Below are positions 1 to 8,773 of a stretch of 64,000 nucleotides of DNA, piece by piece. The position numbers and the translations under genes were made by a program. The notes under the pieces are model-generated. The model made no database searches, was not told the origin of the DNA, and worked only from the letters and a program-made list of their open reading frames with translations. This stretch comes from SZUA-378 sp036652815 (lineage in GTDB: Bacteria > Bacillota > Clostridia > Lachnospirales > Lachnospiraceae): the NCBI GenBank assembly GCA_036652815.1, contig JAVVVE010000001.1:113617-177616 (forward strand), in the 5' to 3' direction. Every line of letters starts with the position of its first letter. The stretch's first letter is position 1.

Positions 1-706
1 TATTAAATCTGGAATCTTCATACCATGGATAAATAGCAAAAATAATCTTGCGATAAAAATCCTGAAACAGCAATAGGGATGCACAAAAGGCCAAGATAAC
101 AGTCACTTCCCGCTTCTTCCATTGCCTGCTTGCAAACCAGTAAATGGGAATAACTACCAGTACTGTCTTGTGAAAAGTTGCTGCTAATAAAATCCACAGG
201 AGAAATCTTGCATAATCTTTGCGGATCATGTATTTGGCAGCGTACAATGCCATCGCCAGTGCCAAATAATAACGCACGGTATTTAAACCGGAAAAATAAT
301 AACCGGATGCCATAAGCAGAAAGAATCCATAAGCAAACCAGTCGCTTTGCTCATAGACTGCTTTTAGTAAGAAAAAAACAGTGAAAAAAGAGAAAATTGC
401 AAAAATAGGAATAAAGCTCTCTTTTCCACATAAAAACTGAACGATGCGTACCACTGTATTAAATCCAAATTCACTGGATACACTCTGTCCCAATCCTACT
501 CTTTTAAAGATAGCAATGTATTCTCCATAATCATTGCCCACGTAATATCTACCTGCGGATATCATAAAAAGCAATACAAAAATAGCAAACAAAATAACAC
601 GATTGGTTAATTGTGTTCTCGTAGTGTAGGATACATTCTTTAATGGCCGTGTTACAAAGCCGGCCAGCATCACAGTAATCACCGTGAGTCCGAGATACCA
701 GATCAT
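1..706 (-). CDS. EpsG-family membrane protein, probable glycan polymerase (3' end cut by window)
   Basis: An open frame runs without a stop from an ATG at 706 to the left edge, giving about 235 residues; the C-terminus lies outside the window. The translation is almost wholly hydrophobic, with repeated membrane segments separated by short charged loops. It carries an N-terminal loop with the GRYYVGNDYGEY stretch and a GLNTVRYYLA stretch, both typical of EpsG/Wzy-like O-antigen polymerases. The start overlaps the stop of the upstream glycosyltransferase as ATGA (703-706), so the two are translationally coupled. Expected role: polymerising lipid-linked repeat units on the outer face of the membrane, together with the flippase at 9687 and the Wzz-like protein at 1490. 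Family assignment rests on topology and recalled motifs. Confidence 0.75.
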   Translation of the reverse strand, partial: MIWYLGLTVITVMLAGFVTRPLKNVSYTTRTQLTNRVILFAIFVLLFMISAGRYYVGNDYGEYIAIFKRVGLGQSVSSEFGFNTVVRIVQFLCGKESFIPIFAIFSFFTVFFLLKAVYEQSDWFAYGFFLLMASGYYFSGLNTVRYYLALAMALYAAKYMIRKDYARFLLWILLAATFHKTVLVVIPIYWFASRQWKKREVTVILAFCASLLLFQDFYRKIIFAIYPWYEDSRFN

Positions 707-1485
707 AAGTCACGTGCCTCCTGTATACCCCTGCGCATAAGACGCATGGCCTGTGGTAGTTTAATCGCTCCGTTTGTCATATCCCGATGTGTATACAAAA
801 AACGCATCGCCAATAGGCCGGCCCACCTACCATATAAATACCAATACAGCACCCCTCTATCTATAAAAAACTTTTCAGTATAGCCTTGAAACCAGGTGGA
901 GGGTCTGGGTTCTTCTCTGCCCAGTTCCACAGGAGAGGCATATACGTGCAAGCCACAGTGCAGGCATTCTCTGATAAATAAGCTGTCTTCTCCATTACTG
1001 TACTTAGCACCACCTCCAAACAGCAGAGAATACGTGATATTCTTAGCGTGTACCTGTGCTGTCCGCACTGCAAAGCTAAAAGTAGGATATCTGCCACAAT
1101 TATACCAGTGAACCTGATGCCAATGTTCATTATAATAAGTTCTGCGCTCCGGTTCTACCGCAAAATTAAAAACAATCATATCTGCTTCCGGGTGCTTCGT
1201 AAACTCATCTAACACCAATGTTTCATACCCGTCGTGATATACAATATCTTCATCTGAAAACAAACTAATCTCATGATCTGCCCGAAGCAATGCATTATTA
1301 CGGCTCAGACCGACTCCGCGTTCCTGAAAAGAATAGCATCTGATCCTGTGTTGGTTCAGATGTAATTCTTCATATGCATTCTCTTCACATTGATTGATGA
1401 TAATGGCATCTGTTGCCAGCTTCATCTGTGTGATTAATCGTGGTGGCTCTGCATTGACTGCGGACACCAATACCTGTAGATTCAT
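703..1485 (-). CDS. Family 2 glycosyltransferase
   Basis: A 260-residue GT-A type enzyme. The nucleotide-sugar region GVGLSRNNAL (about residues 57-66) is followed by a DxD-like SDEDIVY (about 77-83), and an acidic NGEDSLF motif (about 164-170) matches the catalytic-base region of GT2 enzymes. The start is supported by AAAGG eight bases upstream of the ATG. It lies between the Wzz-like gene and the EpsG-like gene in the capsule operon, so it probably adds one sugar of the repeat unit on the cytoplasmic face. Donor and acceptor cannot be read from sequence. Confidence 0.8.
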   Translation of the reverse strand: MNLQVLVSAVNAEPPRLITQMKLATDAIIINQCEENAYEELHLNQHRIRCYSFQERGVGLSRNNALLRADHEISLFSDEDIVYHDGYETLVLDEFTKHPEADMIVFNFAVEPERRTYYNEHWHQVHWYNCGRYPTFSFAVRTAQVHAKNITYSLLFGGGAKYSNGEDSLFIRECLHCGLHVYASPVELGREEPRPSTWFQGYTEKFFIDRGVLYWYLYGRWAGLLAMRFLYTHRDMTNGAIKLPQAMRLMRRGIQEARDL

Positions 1486-1489
1486 ATCG

Positions 1490-2551
1490 TCAACCTTTCA
1501 TACCAAAGTAGTATGCACGAAGCAAGCCTGCATCCGCGTGCGTTAGAAGAGCTGCAACTACGCTGCAGTCATGCTTCTTTAACATCGATAATGTGTCTTC
1601 AATGAGTGCTCCATTCTTAATCCCTGCCGGAACCTCTAAGATCACACCATCAAAGGTACGTATGTCCTCCATCTGTTCCGGATATTGTATCGGTGTATAA
1701 ACAGCATCAATGTCCAACACTTCTTTCGCCAATCGTGCCAGTGGTGCATCTATCGTGTCGATCCTACTGTTGCCGCGTATCGATACCAGGGCTAAGTGCT
1801 GCCCACGTCTCAGATAATCAAGATTATGGGTGATCTGTACCAGATTAGAATCCCCCTTCTCTACAATAGCACCGAGCATCGGGATCCCATATCGTTTTTC
1901 AAAAGTCAATGGCACATAGATTGCATCATTGAGCACTTCTTTTACCAGTATAAAGAGTATCAATGCCACACTTGCCAGTATCATGCCCCACAAGGCAGCC
2001 CGCCATGTATGGGTATCGATCAATACCCTTTGGGGTTCTGTTGCCCGTGTCATCACACGAATCTGCTCTATCTCCTGCATCTCACCGGCAAACTCTGTAA
2101 AGGCCTGTTCCATTGCATGCGCAATGTCCAATGCCACCACTGCTTTGGGATGTGTCACTGTCAGCTCCACAAATCTATAATCAGAATCCACTTTTGCCTC
2201 TACACTGGCACGGAGTTCTTCCTTCAGTAATGGGTTGGTCAGATGAGGAATCGCTTTATCCAATATCGTATCTGTCTTGACAAATCCTGCCCAACCGGCT
2301 TCATTATACGTATAATATTTGGGTTTTCCGTCCAAATCTTCGTCTTCTACAAAATCTACATACAGCAAAGAATCCGTCTTATATTGCGGCTCCGGAGCCA
2401 TAACTACATGTTTGATAAAATATCCTGCACCAAAAAGCATCCCACCCCATAGTGCTACCACTATAACGATCCATATTTTCCTTGATAGTCTAATCGCCAG
2501 CAGCTTAAGATCTGCAGGTTCTGTTCCGTATTGATTGGTATCCTTGTCCAT
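1490..2551 (-). CDS. Wzz-like chain-length protein with a C-terminal cytoplasmic domain
   Basis: Two membrane segments (about residues 28-52 and 185-207) bracket an extracytoplasmic domain, the layout of Wzz/CapA polysaccharide co-polymerases. After the second segment about 140 residues continue into the cytoplasm. That part has the outline of a CpsD-type tyrosine kinase (strand HLALVSI, a later DGVILEVPAG strand, a terminal helix), but there is no Walker A lysine where the P-loop should be: the sequence is RGNSRIDTID. It may be a decayed or regulatory kinase-like domain (inference). The second ATG (2551) is preferred because GGG lies seven bases upstream; the ATG at 2557 sits too close to the ribosome-binding site. 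It follows the initiating transferase gene. Confidence 0.75.
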   Translation of the reverse strand: MDKDTNQYGTEPADLKLLAIRLSRKIWIVIVVALWGGMLFGAGYFIKHVVMAPEPQYKTDSLLYVDFVEDEDLDGKPKYYTYNEAGWAGFVKTDTILDKAIPHLTNPLLKEELRASVEAKVDSDYRFVELTVTHPKAVVALDIAHAMEQAFTEFAGEMQEIEQIRVMTRATEPQRVLIDTHTWRAALWGMILASVALILFILVKEVLNDAIYVPLTFEKRYGIPMLGAIVEKGDSNLVQITHNLDYLRRGQHLALVSIRGNSRIDTIDAPLARLAKEVLDIDAVYTPIQYPEQMEDIRTFDGVILEVPAGIKNGALIEDTLSMLKKHDCSVVAALLTHADAGLLRAYYFGMKG

Positions 2552-2569
2552 AATCATACCCTTTCTGTA

Positions 2570-2629
2570 CTACTTGCTTGCCGTACTGCTTACTTGCTTG
2601 CCGTACTGCTTACTTGCTTGCCGTAGTCT
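2570..2629. repeat. 20-bp tandem repeat at the end of the phosphoglycosyl transferase gene
   Basis: The unit ccgtactgcttacttgcttg occurs twice in full (2581-2620), flanked by partial copies. On the minus strand each copy contains GGCAAGCAAGTAAG, so the stop codon region of the gene at 2610 is repeated into the intergenic space. It lies between the transferase stop and the Wzz-like start. Confidence 0.85.
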
Positions 2630-3968
2630 TTGTGATATCCACACCTTCTGTGCTTTCCGGTTTGAACAGAATCTTAAGAGTCAATAACATGAGTTTAAGA
2701 TCCATCCAAGTAGAATAATTTTCAATATAAAATAAATCCAGTTTTAATTTATCGTATGGTATCGTATTATATTTGCCATATACCTGTGCGTACCCCGCCA
2801 GTCCGGCTTTCACCTTAGTTCGAAAAGCAAATTCCGGCATCTCTTTCCTATATTGCGCTATAATCTCAGGTCGTTCCGGTCTGGGTCCTATAAAAGACAT
2901 ATCACCTTTCAAAATATTAAATAATTGTGGTAATTCATCTATTCTGACTTTACGAATAAAACGTCCAATCGGCGTGATTCTGGTATCGTGTTTGGCGGCA
3001 AGCCGTGCAACACCGTCTTTCTCGGCATCTACTCTCATACTGCGAAACTTTAGGATGTAGAACTCCTTATCATTTATCGTACAACGAATCTGCTTATATA
3101 AGATGGGACCTCCGTCGTACAATTTGATAGCCATCGCGGTCAGCAGCATAAAGGGAGAAGCCAAAATCATTAAGAGGATGGCGCAGAAAAGATCAATCCC
3201 TCTCTTTATCATACGCTGTTCAATCGTCAGCACATATTCCCGAGTCAGCAAAATAGGAGTATCGAATAAATGTAATTGCTCTGAGCCTTTTATGATAACG
3301 TCCGTTATCTTAGGCATTACATAAGTACGGATTGATTTACCAAAACAATACTTGAGGATCTTATTGCGATCCTCCGTTGGAATATCCCATATAACCACTG
3401 CATCGTAACGGTTCTCTGCTTCTTGGCAGATACGTTCCAATCCTTCTGAAATGTGGATGCAATTGCATATCTTATATTTATCCCGTCTCGTATAGAACTT
3501 CTTAATAATATCTTCAATCGGTCTGTCCCCATGTATCAGCAGTAATTCCCTCGGTGAAAAGATGGAGCTATAGATGCCCTGTGCTCCCGCTGTCCATACG
3601 GCGATCCCTATGATATCCAATAAAGTAATGATTATAAGTGGTTTTGGAGAAATTAAATTACCATTTAATAATGATATTTGAAAGTAAGAAAGGCCGTTTA
3701 CACACAAAGTAGAAAAAGCCTGTGAGAAAAACACCTCAATCGGTTTATAATAGCCTATTCGATAACCACCATACATCTTAGAGAAGAACATCAATAAAAC
3801 TGCATAGATCCCAATGACCAGCCAATGCCCACGATTCCAAAAATATACCTGAATCGTCGTCGCATATTGGTCATACCATAGCAAAGCATAGAGTATCACT
3901 TGGAAAAACAGGCTTACCGCTGCCATCTGTAAGATTATCATTCGTTTCAAAGATTCCATTTTACGCAA
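2610..3968 (-). CDS. Undecaprenyl-phosphate sugar phosphotransferase (initiating enzyme of the capsule/EPS)
   Basis: A 452-residue polyprenyl glycosylphosphotransferase of the WcaJ/CpsE type. The N-terminal third has several membrane segments, the middle is a nucleotide-binding-like region, and the C-terminal 190 residues are the catalytic domain. That domain opens with KRGIDLFCA and a reentrant hydrophobic helix, followed by KFRSMRVDAE, RIDELPQLFNILKGDMSFIG, GPRPERPE and KAGLAGYAQV. The enzyme transfers a sugar-1-phosphate from a UDP-sugar to undecaprenyl phosphate and so starts each repeat unit. The start is a TTG at 3968: AGGAG sits seven bases upstream, whereas the ATG three codons later is too far from it. 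Confidence 0.92.
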   Translation of the reverse strand: MRKMESLKRMIILQMAAVSLFFQVILYALLWYDQYATTIQVYFWNRGHWLVIGIYAVLLMFFSKMYGGYRIGYYKPIEVFFSQAFSTLCVNGLSYFQISLLNGNLISPKPLIIITLLDIIGIAVWTAGAQGIYSSIFSPRELLLIHGDRPIEDIIKKFYTRRDKYKICNCIHISEGLERICQEAENRYDAVVIWDIPTEDRNKILKYCFGKSIRTYVMPKITDVIIKGSEQLHLFDTPILLTREYVLTIEQRMIKRGIDLFCAILLMILASPFMLLTAMAIKLYDGGPILYKQIRCTINDKEFYILKFRSMRVDAEKDGVARLAAKHDTRITPIGRFIRKVRIDELPQLFNILKGDMSFIGPRPERPEIIAQYRKEMPEFAFRTKVKAGLAGYAQVYGKYNTIPYDKLKLDLFYIENYSTWMDLKLMLLTLKILFKPESTEGVDITKTTASK

Positions 3969-3980
3969 AGCTTTGCTCCT

Positions 3981-4913
3981 TTATAATTCTTCTTTTACTA
4001 AAAAGATAGGACGTTTCTTTACTTCCATATAGGTCTTGGAGAGATATTCTCCCACGATGCCCAAACAGAATAGCTGTACTCCACTTACCAATGCGATAAT
4101 ACACACCAGCGATGGCCAGCCGGATACCGGATCTCCCATGATGACTTTTCGAATAACCGTAAAGATAATTAATAGAAAAGCCAGGATACAGAACAGCATA
4201 CCCAAGATAGAAGCAATCGCAAGAGGTGCCGTAGAAAATGCCATGATGCCATCAAAAGAATAGATGAGTAATTTCCAGAAAGACCACTTCGTCTCTCCCT
4301 TAGTTCTCTCTATATTTTCATATTCTATCCATTTTGTCTCATATCCAACCCACCCAAAGATACCTTTGGTAAATCTGTTATATTCTCCCAGTGATAAAAC
4401 TGCATCGACTACCTGTCTCGTCATCAGGCGGTAATCTCTGGCTCCATCCACGATCTCCGTCTTAGAGATCACATGCATCATGCGATAGAATGTTCTGGCA
4501 AAGAAGGAGCGAATCATAGGTTCTCCCTTGCGTGACACTCTTCTCGTCGCCACAGAATCATACCCCTGCTGTATATAGGCAAACATCTTCGGTAACAGGG
4601 ATGGGGGATCCTGCAGATCTACATCCATCATAACCACATAATCCCCTGCCGCCTTCTGAAATCCGGCAAAAATACCTGCTTCTTTCCCAAAATTCCTAGA
4701 AAAAGAAATGACGTGTACACGATTATCTTTTTCATGTAACTCTTTGATGACACTGAGCGTCTTATCTTTGGAGCCATCGTCCACATAGATAATCTCCATC
4801 TCTAATTCATTTTCCAGAAAAAAATCTTCTAATTTCATCACTTCCTCATAGAAAGGAAGCACCGTTTCTTCTTCATTATAACAAGGAACAATCACACTTA
4901 ATAATTTACTCAT
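3981..4913 (-). CDS. GtrB/DPM1-like family 2 glycosyltransferase with two C-terminal membrane helices
   Basis: An N-terminal GT-A domain begins SVIVPCYNEEE and carries VDDGSKDKT and the acceptor motif MMDVDLQDPP. Two membrane helices follow at about residues 225-250 and 265-290, then a short cytoplasmic tail. This is the layout of polyprenyl-phosphate glycosyltransferases (GtrB, YkcC, ArnC), which load one sugar on undecaprenyl phosphate for later transfer outside the membrane. An ATG at 4913 gives the usual MSKLLS start; a GTG four codons upstream (4925) is nearly on top of the AGGAAAGG site and less likely. It sits directly upstream of the initiating transferase. Confidence 0.88.
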   Translation of the reverse strand: MSKLLSVIVPCYNEEETVLPFYEEVMKLEDFFLENELEMEIIYVDDGSKDKTLSVIKELHEKDNRVHVISFSRNFGKEAGIFAGFQKAAGDYVVMMDVDLQDPPSLLPKMFAYIQQGYDSVATRRVSRKGEPMIRSFFARTFYRMMHVISKTEIVDGARDYRLMTRQVVDAVLSLGEYNRFTKGIFGWVGYETKWIEYENIERTKGETKWSFWKLLIYSFDGIMAFSTAPLAIASILGMLFCILAFLLIIFTVIRKVIMGDPVSGWPSLVCIIALVSGVQLFCLGIVGEYLSKTYMEVKKRPIFLVKEEL

Positions 4914-5005
4914 TTTAGTAACCACACCTTTCCTGCTTCTTATGACCGTTATATTCTACCATATTTAGATACAGAAAGAAATGACAAGTATAAAAGAAGC
5001 TTCAA

Positions 5006-5755
5006 CTATAATCGCCTCAATACGGTTCGCACTGCATAAAAGCAGAAGTTATAGGCACTATAGAGTCTTGGCAATCCTTCTACCCTGCGGTATAGATGCC
5101 AGATGCGTCTTATCGCTTCCAGTTTATTGGAGGACAGCGACTGTGCCGGTCTGCGATAATATGCCAAAACTTCATCCAGTCCATATGCCGTATATCCGCT
5201 TCGTAGAATCCGCCACCAGGTTGCTGTATCTTCACTTTTTACTGCCGGCATCCGTATGTCCTCTTTGGTCAATTGATGCATATCAAAAAGCACCGTTGTC
5301 GTGAAAATAATCGTATTCTTAAGAGCCTGCTTATAACAAAGCCGAGTCGGCACATGTGCTATTTTTCCATTGCCTATGCCTGCTTCATCTGCAAATTCAT
5401 AGGAGCAAAATACAAAAGCTGCTTTTTTGTCCCGCATATAGGCAATCTCTCGCTCCAGCTTGGCAGGTGCCCATAAATCATCCGCATCCAGGAACGCCAG
5501 GTAACGTCCGGACGCCGCATCTATTCCGCGATTGCGGGCTTTTGCTGCTCCCTGATTACAGTCTTGATATAAGACTCGGATCTGTTCGCCTTCATAGCCC
5601 GCTAATAATTCTTTCGTTCCATCGGTAGAGCAATCATCCACCAAAATCAATTCCCAATAGGGATAGGTCTGGTTCCGAACGGTCTCTATGGTATCTGCCA
5701 GATAGGATCTGACGTTATAGACCGGGACGATGATGCTGACTATTTCCTTCTCCAT
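5006..5755 (-). CDS. Family 2 glycosyltransferase
   Basis: A 249-residue GT2 enzyme starting SIIVPVYNVRSYLADTIE, with VDDCSTDGT, AKARNRGID and the metal-binding AFLDADDLW. No membrane domain follows, so it acts as a soluble or peripheral enzyme at the cytoplasmic face. An AAGGTGAG site precedes the ATG. The start overlaps the end of the upstream membrane protein gene by 16 bases, which suggests translational coupling. Sugar specificity is unknown. Confidence 0.87.
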   Translation of the reverse strand: MEKEIVSIIVPVYNVRSYLADTIETVRNQTYPYWELILVDDCSTDGTKELLAGYEGEQIRVLYQDCNQGAAKARNRGIDAASGRYLAFLDADDLWAPAKLEREIAYMRDKKAAFVFCSYEFADEAGIGNGKIAHVPTRLCYKQALKNTIIFTTTVLFDMHQLTKEDIRMPAVKSEDTATWWRILRSGYTAYGLDEVLAYYRRPAQSLSSNKLEAIRRIWHLYRRVEGLPRLYSAYNFCFYAVRTVLRRL

Positions 5756-6960
5756 GTTCTCACCTTACTTTCTATCCGTTCGACAGTCTCCGTTCCCACA
5801 TAGGCTGTCACTCCCAACGTCGGCAATAACCATAGGAAAGGCCAATAGTTGTTAAGCTGTGGCAACAGATATAGTAATCCTTTCACCAGCAATGGGTTCC
5901 ATACGATTGCCAGTACGATCAGATTATAGTAGAGCAGCTTCTTTGTAGCCTGACTACGATTGACATATAGATAAAGTAACGAAACCACATAAAGTGCCTG
6001 ATACTGACTAAACCCATTGATGGTATCGTTCACATGCAGCATCGTCTTTGCTATTTCTCTCATCGATATATTGGCAAGTGGAATCGCACCTATGTTATCG
6101 AGGAAGCCAAATCCTGTGATACAGAAAATACCGGCAATGCTCAGCAAAAAAGGGAGGATTCCACTCTGTCTGTTCTGCATCCATAATCCCAATGCAAAGG
6201 GAATCAAAATCGCAATGATAATCGTACTTCCCTGCCACCCTTCATAAAACAGATGATAGGGAATCGTTGTAAACAACGTATCTCCAAAGAAAAGCAGCAG
6301 AGCATATAAGAGCAGGAAACAAGCCGATTTCTGTCTGCACACGTACACATTATGATGCACAAACAGATGCTCCGCCCATGTCTGATATACCAAAAAACTA
6401 ACAAACAGCATCCAAACCGGCAGGAGCAGATACAGCATTTGTTGCGTATCTATCGAAAAGGTCTCTGCAAAGTACGCATACATCACAACATACATCGGCG
6501 TTCCTTCCATTAAACTATTGCCATCTCGTATATGATGTATCATCGGGAGGATGGTATCTGCCACTTCTCCACGATTGCCTTGTACCATGGTATCACCGGA
6601 TACGATCTTACCGATCTCAAGACAAAATAAAATACCCAATATGAGATAAAGCAGGTAAGTCATCTTCTTCTGCCTGAACGGGTGTATCATCAAAGTATGC
6701 TGTAGTTTATGATAACAAATCACGCAGGTGCTGCCACACACAAAGACTAAAAAGCAGCTATAGAGAATGCACAGGGAGGTAAAAGGAAGTTCTGCCGCCT
6801 TACAGGCATAGGCAATCCCCGTAAACGTAAGAAGCAGCGTCACAAACCCCATCAAATAGGTATGTGCCATACTTGGTTCTTCTTCTCTTAGTATACTCGT
6901 CACCGCAGTGCCCAGCAAAATAGGGACAATACTCAAGGTTAATGCCAATACAAACGCCAT
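5740..6960 (-). CDS. Polytopic membrane protein of the glycan operon, unknown function
   Basis: 406 residues with about ten to twelve predicted membrane segments and a longer extracytoplasmic loop near residues 115-150. I recognise no catalytic motif. Position, between the formyltransferase and a GT2 gene in a Wzx/Wzy-type operon, and topology suggest a GT-C-like enzyme, a second polymerase-like protein or a modifying enzyme; an EpsG-like polymerase is already present at 706. GGAGA precedes the ATG. The call is limited to membrane protein. Confidence 0.7.
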   Translation of the reverse strand: MAFVLALTLSIVPILLGTAVTSILREEEPSMAHTYLMGFVTLLLTFTGIAYACKAAELPFTSLCILYSCFLVFVCGSTCVICYHKLQHTLMIHPFRQKKMTYLLYLILGILFCLEIGKIVSGDTMVQGNRGEVADTILPMIHHIRDGNSLMEGTPMYVVMYAYFAETFSIDTQQMLYLLLPVWMLFVSFLVYQTWAEHLFVHHNVYVCRQKSACFLLLYALLLFFGDTLFTTIPYHLFYEGWQGSTIIIAILIPFALGLWMQNRQSGILPFLLSIAGIFCITGFGFLDNIGAIPLANISMREIAKTMLHVNDTINGFSQYQALYVVSLLYLYVNRSQATKKLLYYNLIVLAIVWNPLLVKGLLYLLPQLNNYWPFLWLLPTLGVTAYVGTETVERIESKVRTWRRK

Positions 6961-6994
6961 GCTTTTATTCTCCTATTCCGGTCTATCTACTATC

Positions 6995-7756
6995 TTATCG
7001 TACCCCGAACTGTTTTTTGTAGTATCGATACTGTGCCAGTGTCGGATGCGTCCGAAATTTGGACGGCAGATCCACCTGTATCGGATGCAGTACCTTTTGT
7101 TCAGCATCTTCGATTGCCCGTATCATATCCTGCAATCCCAATGCAAATTGCAGGTAGGGATAAGTCACGAAATTATCCTCCTCGGTAATCGTGATGATGG
7201 ACTGGTAAAGCACACTGCCTGTATCAATCCCCTCATCTATCAGATGCACCGTAACACCGCAATGTTCTTTATCCTGCTCTGCCAGTGCCCAGTAGCCTCC
7301 GTGCACACCTCTGTAAAGTGGGGTAATGCCGGCATGCATATTCAGGAAAGGTACTTTCACTGCCTGTAAGATCTCTTTACTCAAGATCCTGGTTCCATTC
7401 ACAATAATCAGATCCGGGTGCATCTCCTGCAAGTGTGCAATGCAGGATGCATCATTGATATTGGATACTTCTTCTATGCAATCAGAGGGAATCTTTGAAT
7501 TATTCATAGCATATTGTTCTTTAATCCGGGCAATTCTTCTCTGAGAGGTTCGTTCCAGCTTCTTTACCACAACTACTTTAAACAAGATCTGCCCCATCAC
7601 TTTGCGGATGCCCATCTTATGAATCCTGCGCATCAGCAGTTGTCGTTTGGGAACTGATTCTTCCAAAAAGACTTTGCAGACATCATAGCGTTCTGCTAAT
7701 GTATGATATAAAATATTGGCTTTTTCACCTTTAGCGGCTAATATTACGATTCGCAT
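6995..7756 (-). CDS. Formyltransferase, probable sugar N-formyltransferase
   Basis: About 253 residues. The N10-formyltetrahydrofolate-dependent formyltransferase core is clear: FLNMHAG supplies the Asn and His of the catalytic set (about N139 and H141) and GVTVHLIDEGIDTGSVL supplies the Asp (about D178), spaced as in ArnA and Fmt. The chain is shorter than methionyl-tRNA formyltransferase and lacks its usual C-terminal domain. Together with the capsule neighbours, this points to formylation of an amino sugar of the repeat unit (inference). The ATG at 7756 follows GAAGGG by eight bases; upstream in-frame codons only extend into the preceding gene, with which it overlaps by 26 bases. Confidence 0.82.
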   Translation of the reverse strand: MRIVILAAKGEKANILYHTLAERYDVCKVFLEESVPKRQLLMRRIHKMGIRKVMGQILFKVVVVKKLERTSQRRIARIKEQYAMNNSKIPSDCIEEVSNINDASCIAHLQEMHPDLIIVNGTRILSKEILQAVKVPFLNMHAGITPLYRGVHGGYWALAEQDKEHCGVTVHLIDEGIDTGSVLYQSIITITEEDNFVTYPYLQFALGLQDMIRAIEDAEQKVLHPIQVDLPSKFRTHPTLAQYRYYKKQFGVR

Positions 7757-8744
7757 ACTGTTTTCCCTTCTTTGCAATCTCAGACATCGTGGCAGAAGAA
7801 AACGAATACTGCGACTGTAGTCTTCTATTATAAGTAAGGATCTCTCTTAGATTGTGTAGATTCTCATATGGACTGCTGCCAAAATTATGCGGATGCCACC
7901 AAAGATGGCATATCAGTCCATGCTTGGCTGCATGATGCATCTGTCCTTTGATACGAGCTAAGCGAAGTGGCTCTAACAGTCTTAGCTTATGACTATAGGG
8001 TCTAAAGAAGCGGCTTGCCGGAATATTAACGACCCCAGCCTGCTCTTTTAATCGTGCAATGGAATAATCATGATATCCCGAGAGGTTGACATAACTGTCA
8101 GCCAATCGGAAAGCTCTCTTTACCAAGCTCTCTCCTGCGCTGCTTGCCCGATACATCCAGCTCCGTTCGTTTCCTCTGACTGCCAAAATCCCCCTTGCAT
8201 GCAATCCTTCCAGATAGGCATCCTCGTATTGATTCTTTGGAAAGACAAGGCTCTCTGTCGTGATGCCTTGTCTTTGCGCGATGGCGATGGCAGCCGCAAG
8301 ATCTGCTTCAAACGTCTCTTTTGTCTGCCCCTTTTCCATACAATAATAATGGGAAAAAGTATGAGTCGCTATCTCCTGCCCTTTAGAACCGGCGATACGT
8401 TTTATCAGGGATGCCGCATAGTGAAGCGGATCCATTTCCTCCGTTTCTCCTACTTGATCCAATCTCTCATAATTAGAGAACCGTTTCTCCTCATACTGTG
8501 GTATAACTACAGGACAAGCACTTCGTAATTCCTCTTTATCTTTTGCAAACAGCATCCCCACTATCGCCCAGGTAGCCTTAATCCCATATTCTTCAAACAG
8601 GGTAAGCATCTCCGGGATCACCTCTCTGGCTCCCCCTGCATTCCTTTTCCATCGATCTATCTTCGTTTCATCATTCATCCCATACAATAATTCCATATCC
8701 AACGATATGACCAGATATCCTTGTTTTGTGTTTTTGCTTTTCAT
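7731..8744 (-). CDS. Polysaccharide deacetylase-like (NodB-fold) protein
   Basis: Begins YLVISLDMELLYG, where the Asp is the expected first metal/catalytic residue of the NodB fold, and continues with a KATWAIVGMLF strand, a THTFSHYYC metal-binding His motif and AVRGNERSW-type later strands. These enzymes remove N- or O-acetyl groups from sugars. No signal peptide or membrane anchor is seen, so it probably acts in the cytoplasm on lipid-linked intermediates or nucleotide sugars. An ATG at 8744 has AGGA six bases upstream and is preferred to the TTG at 8768. It lies between the fucosyltransferase and the formyltransferase; a free amine made here could be the formylation site (inference). Confidence 0.8.
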   Translation of the reverse strand: MKSKNTKQGYLVISLDMELLYGMNDETKIDRWKRNAGGAREVIPEMLTLFEEYGIKATWAIVGMLFAKDKEELRSACPVVIPQYEEKRFSNYERLDQVGETEEMDPLHYAASLIKRIAGSKGQEIATHTFSHYYCMEKGQTKETFEADLAAAIAIAQRQGITTESLVFPKNQYEDAYLEGLHARGILAVRGNERSWMYRASSAGESLVKRAFRLADSYVNLSGYHDYSIARLKEQAGVVNIPASRFFRPYSHKLRLLEPLRLARIKGQMHHAAKHGLICHLWWHPHNFGSSPYENLHNLREILTYNRRLQSQYSFSSATMSEIAKKGKQYANRNISR

Positions 8745-8773
8745 TCTCTTTCCTATCCGATTCTTCAAATATT

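Noticed and set aside
1796..2230. Plus-strand open frame of 144 codons inside the Wzz-like gene
   Set aside because: It lies opposite a well-supported gene, has no ribosome-binding site and an odd, His- and Cys-rich composition typical of antisense frames.
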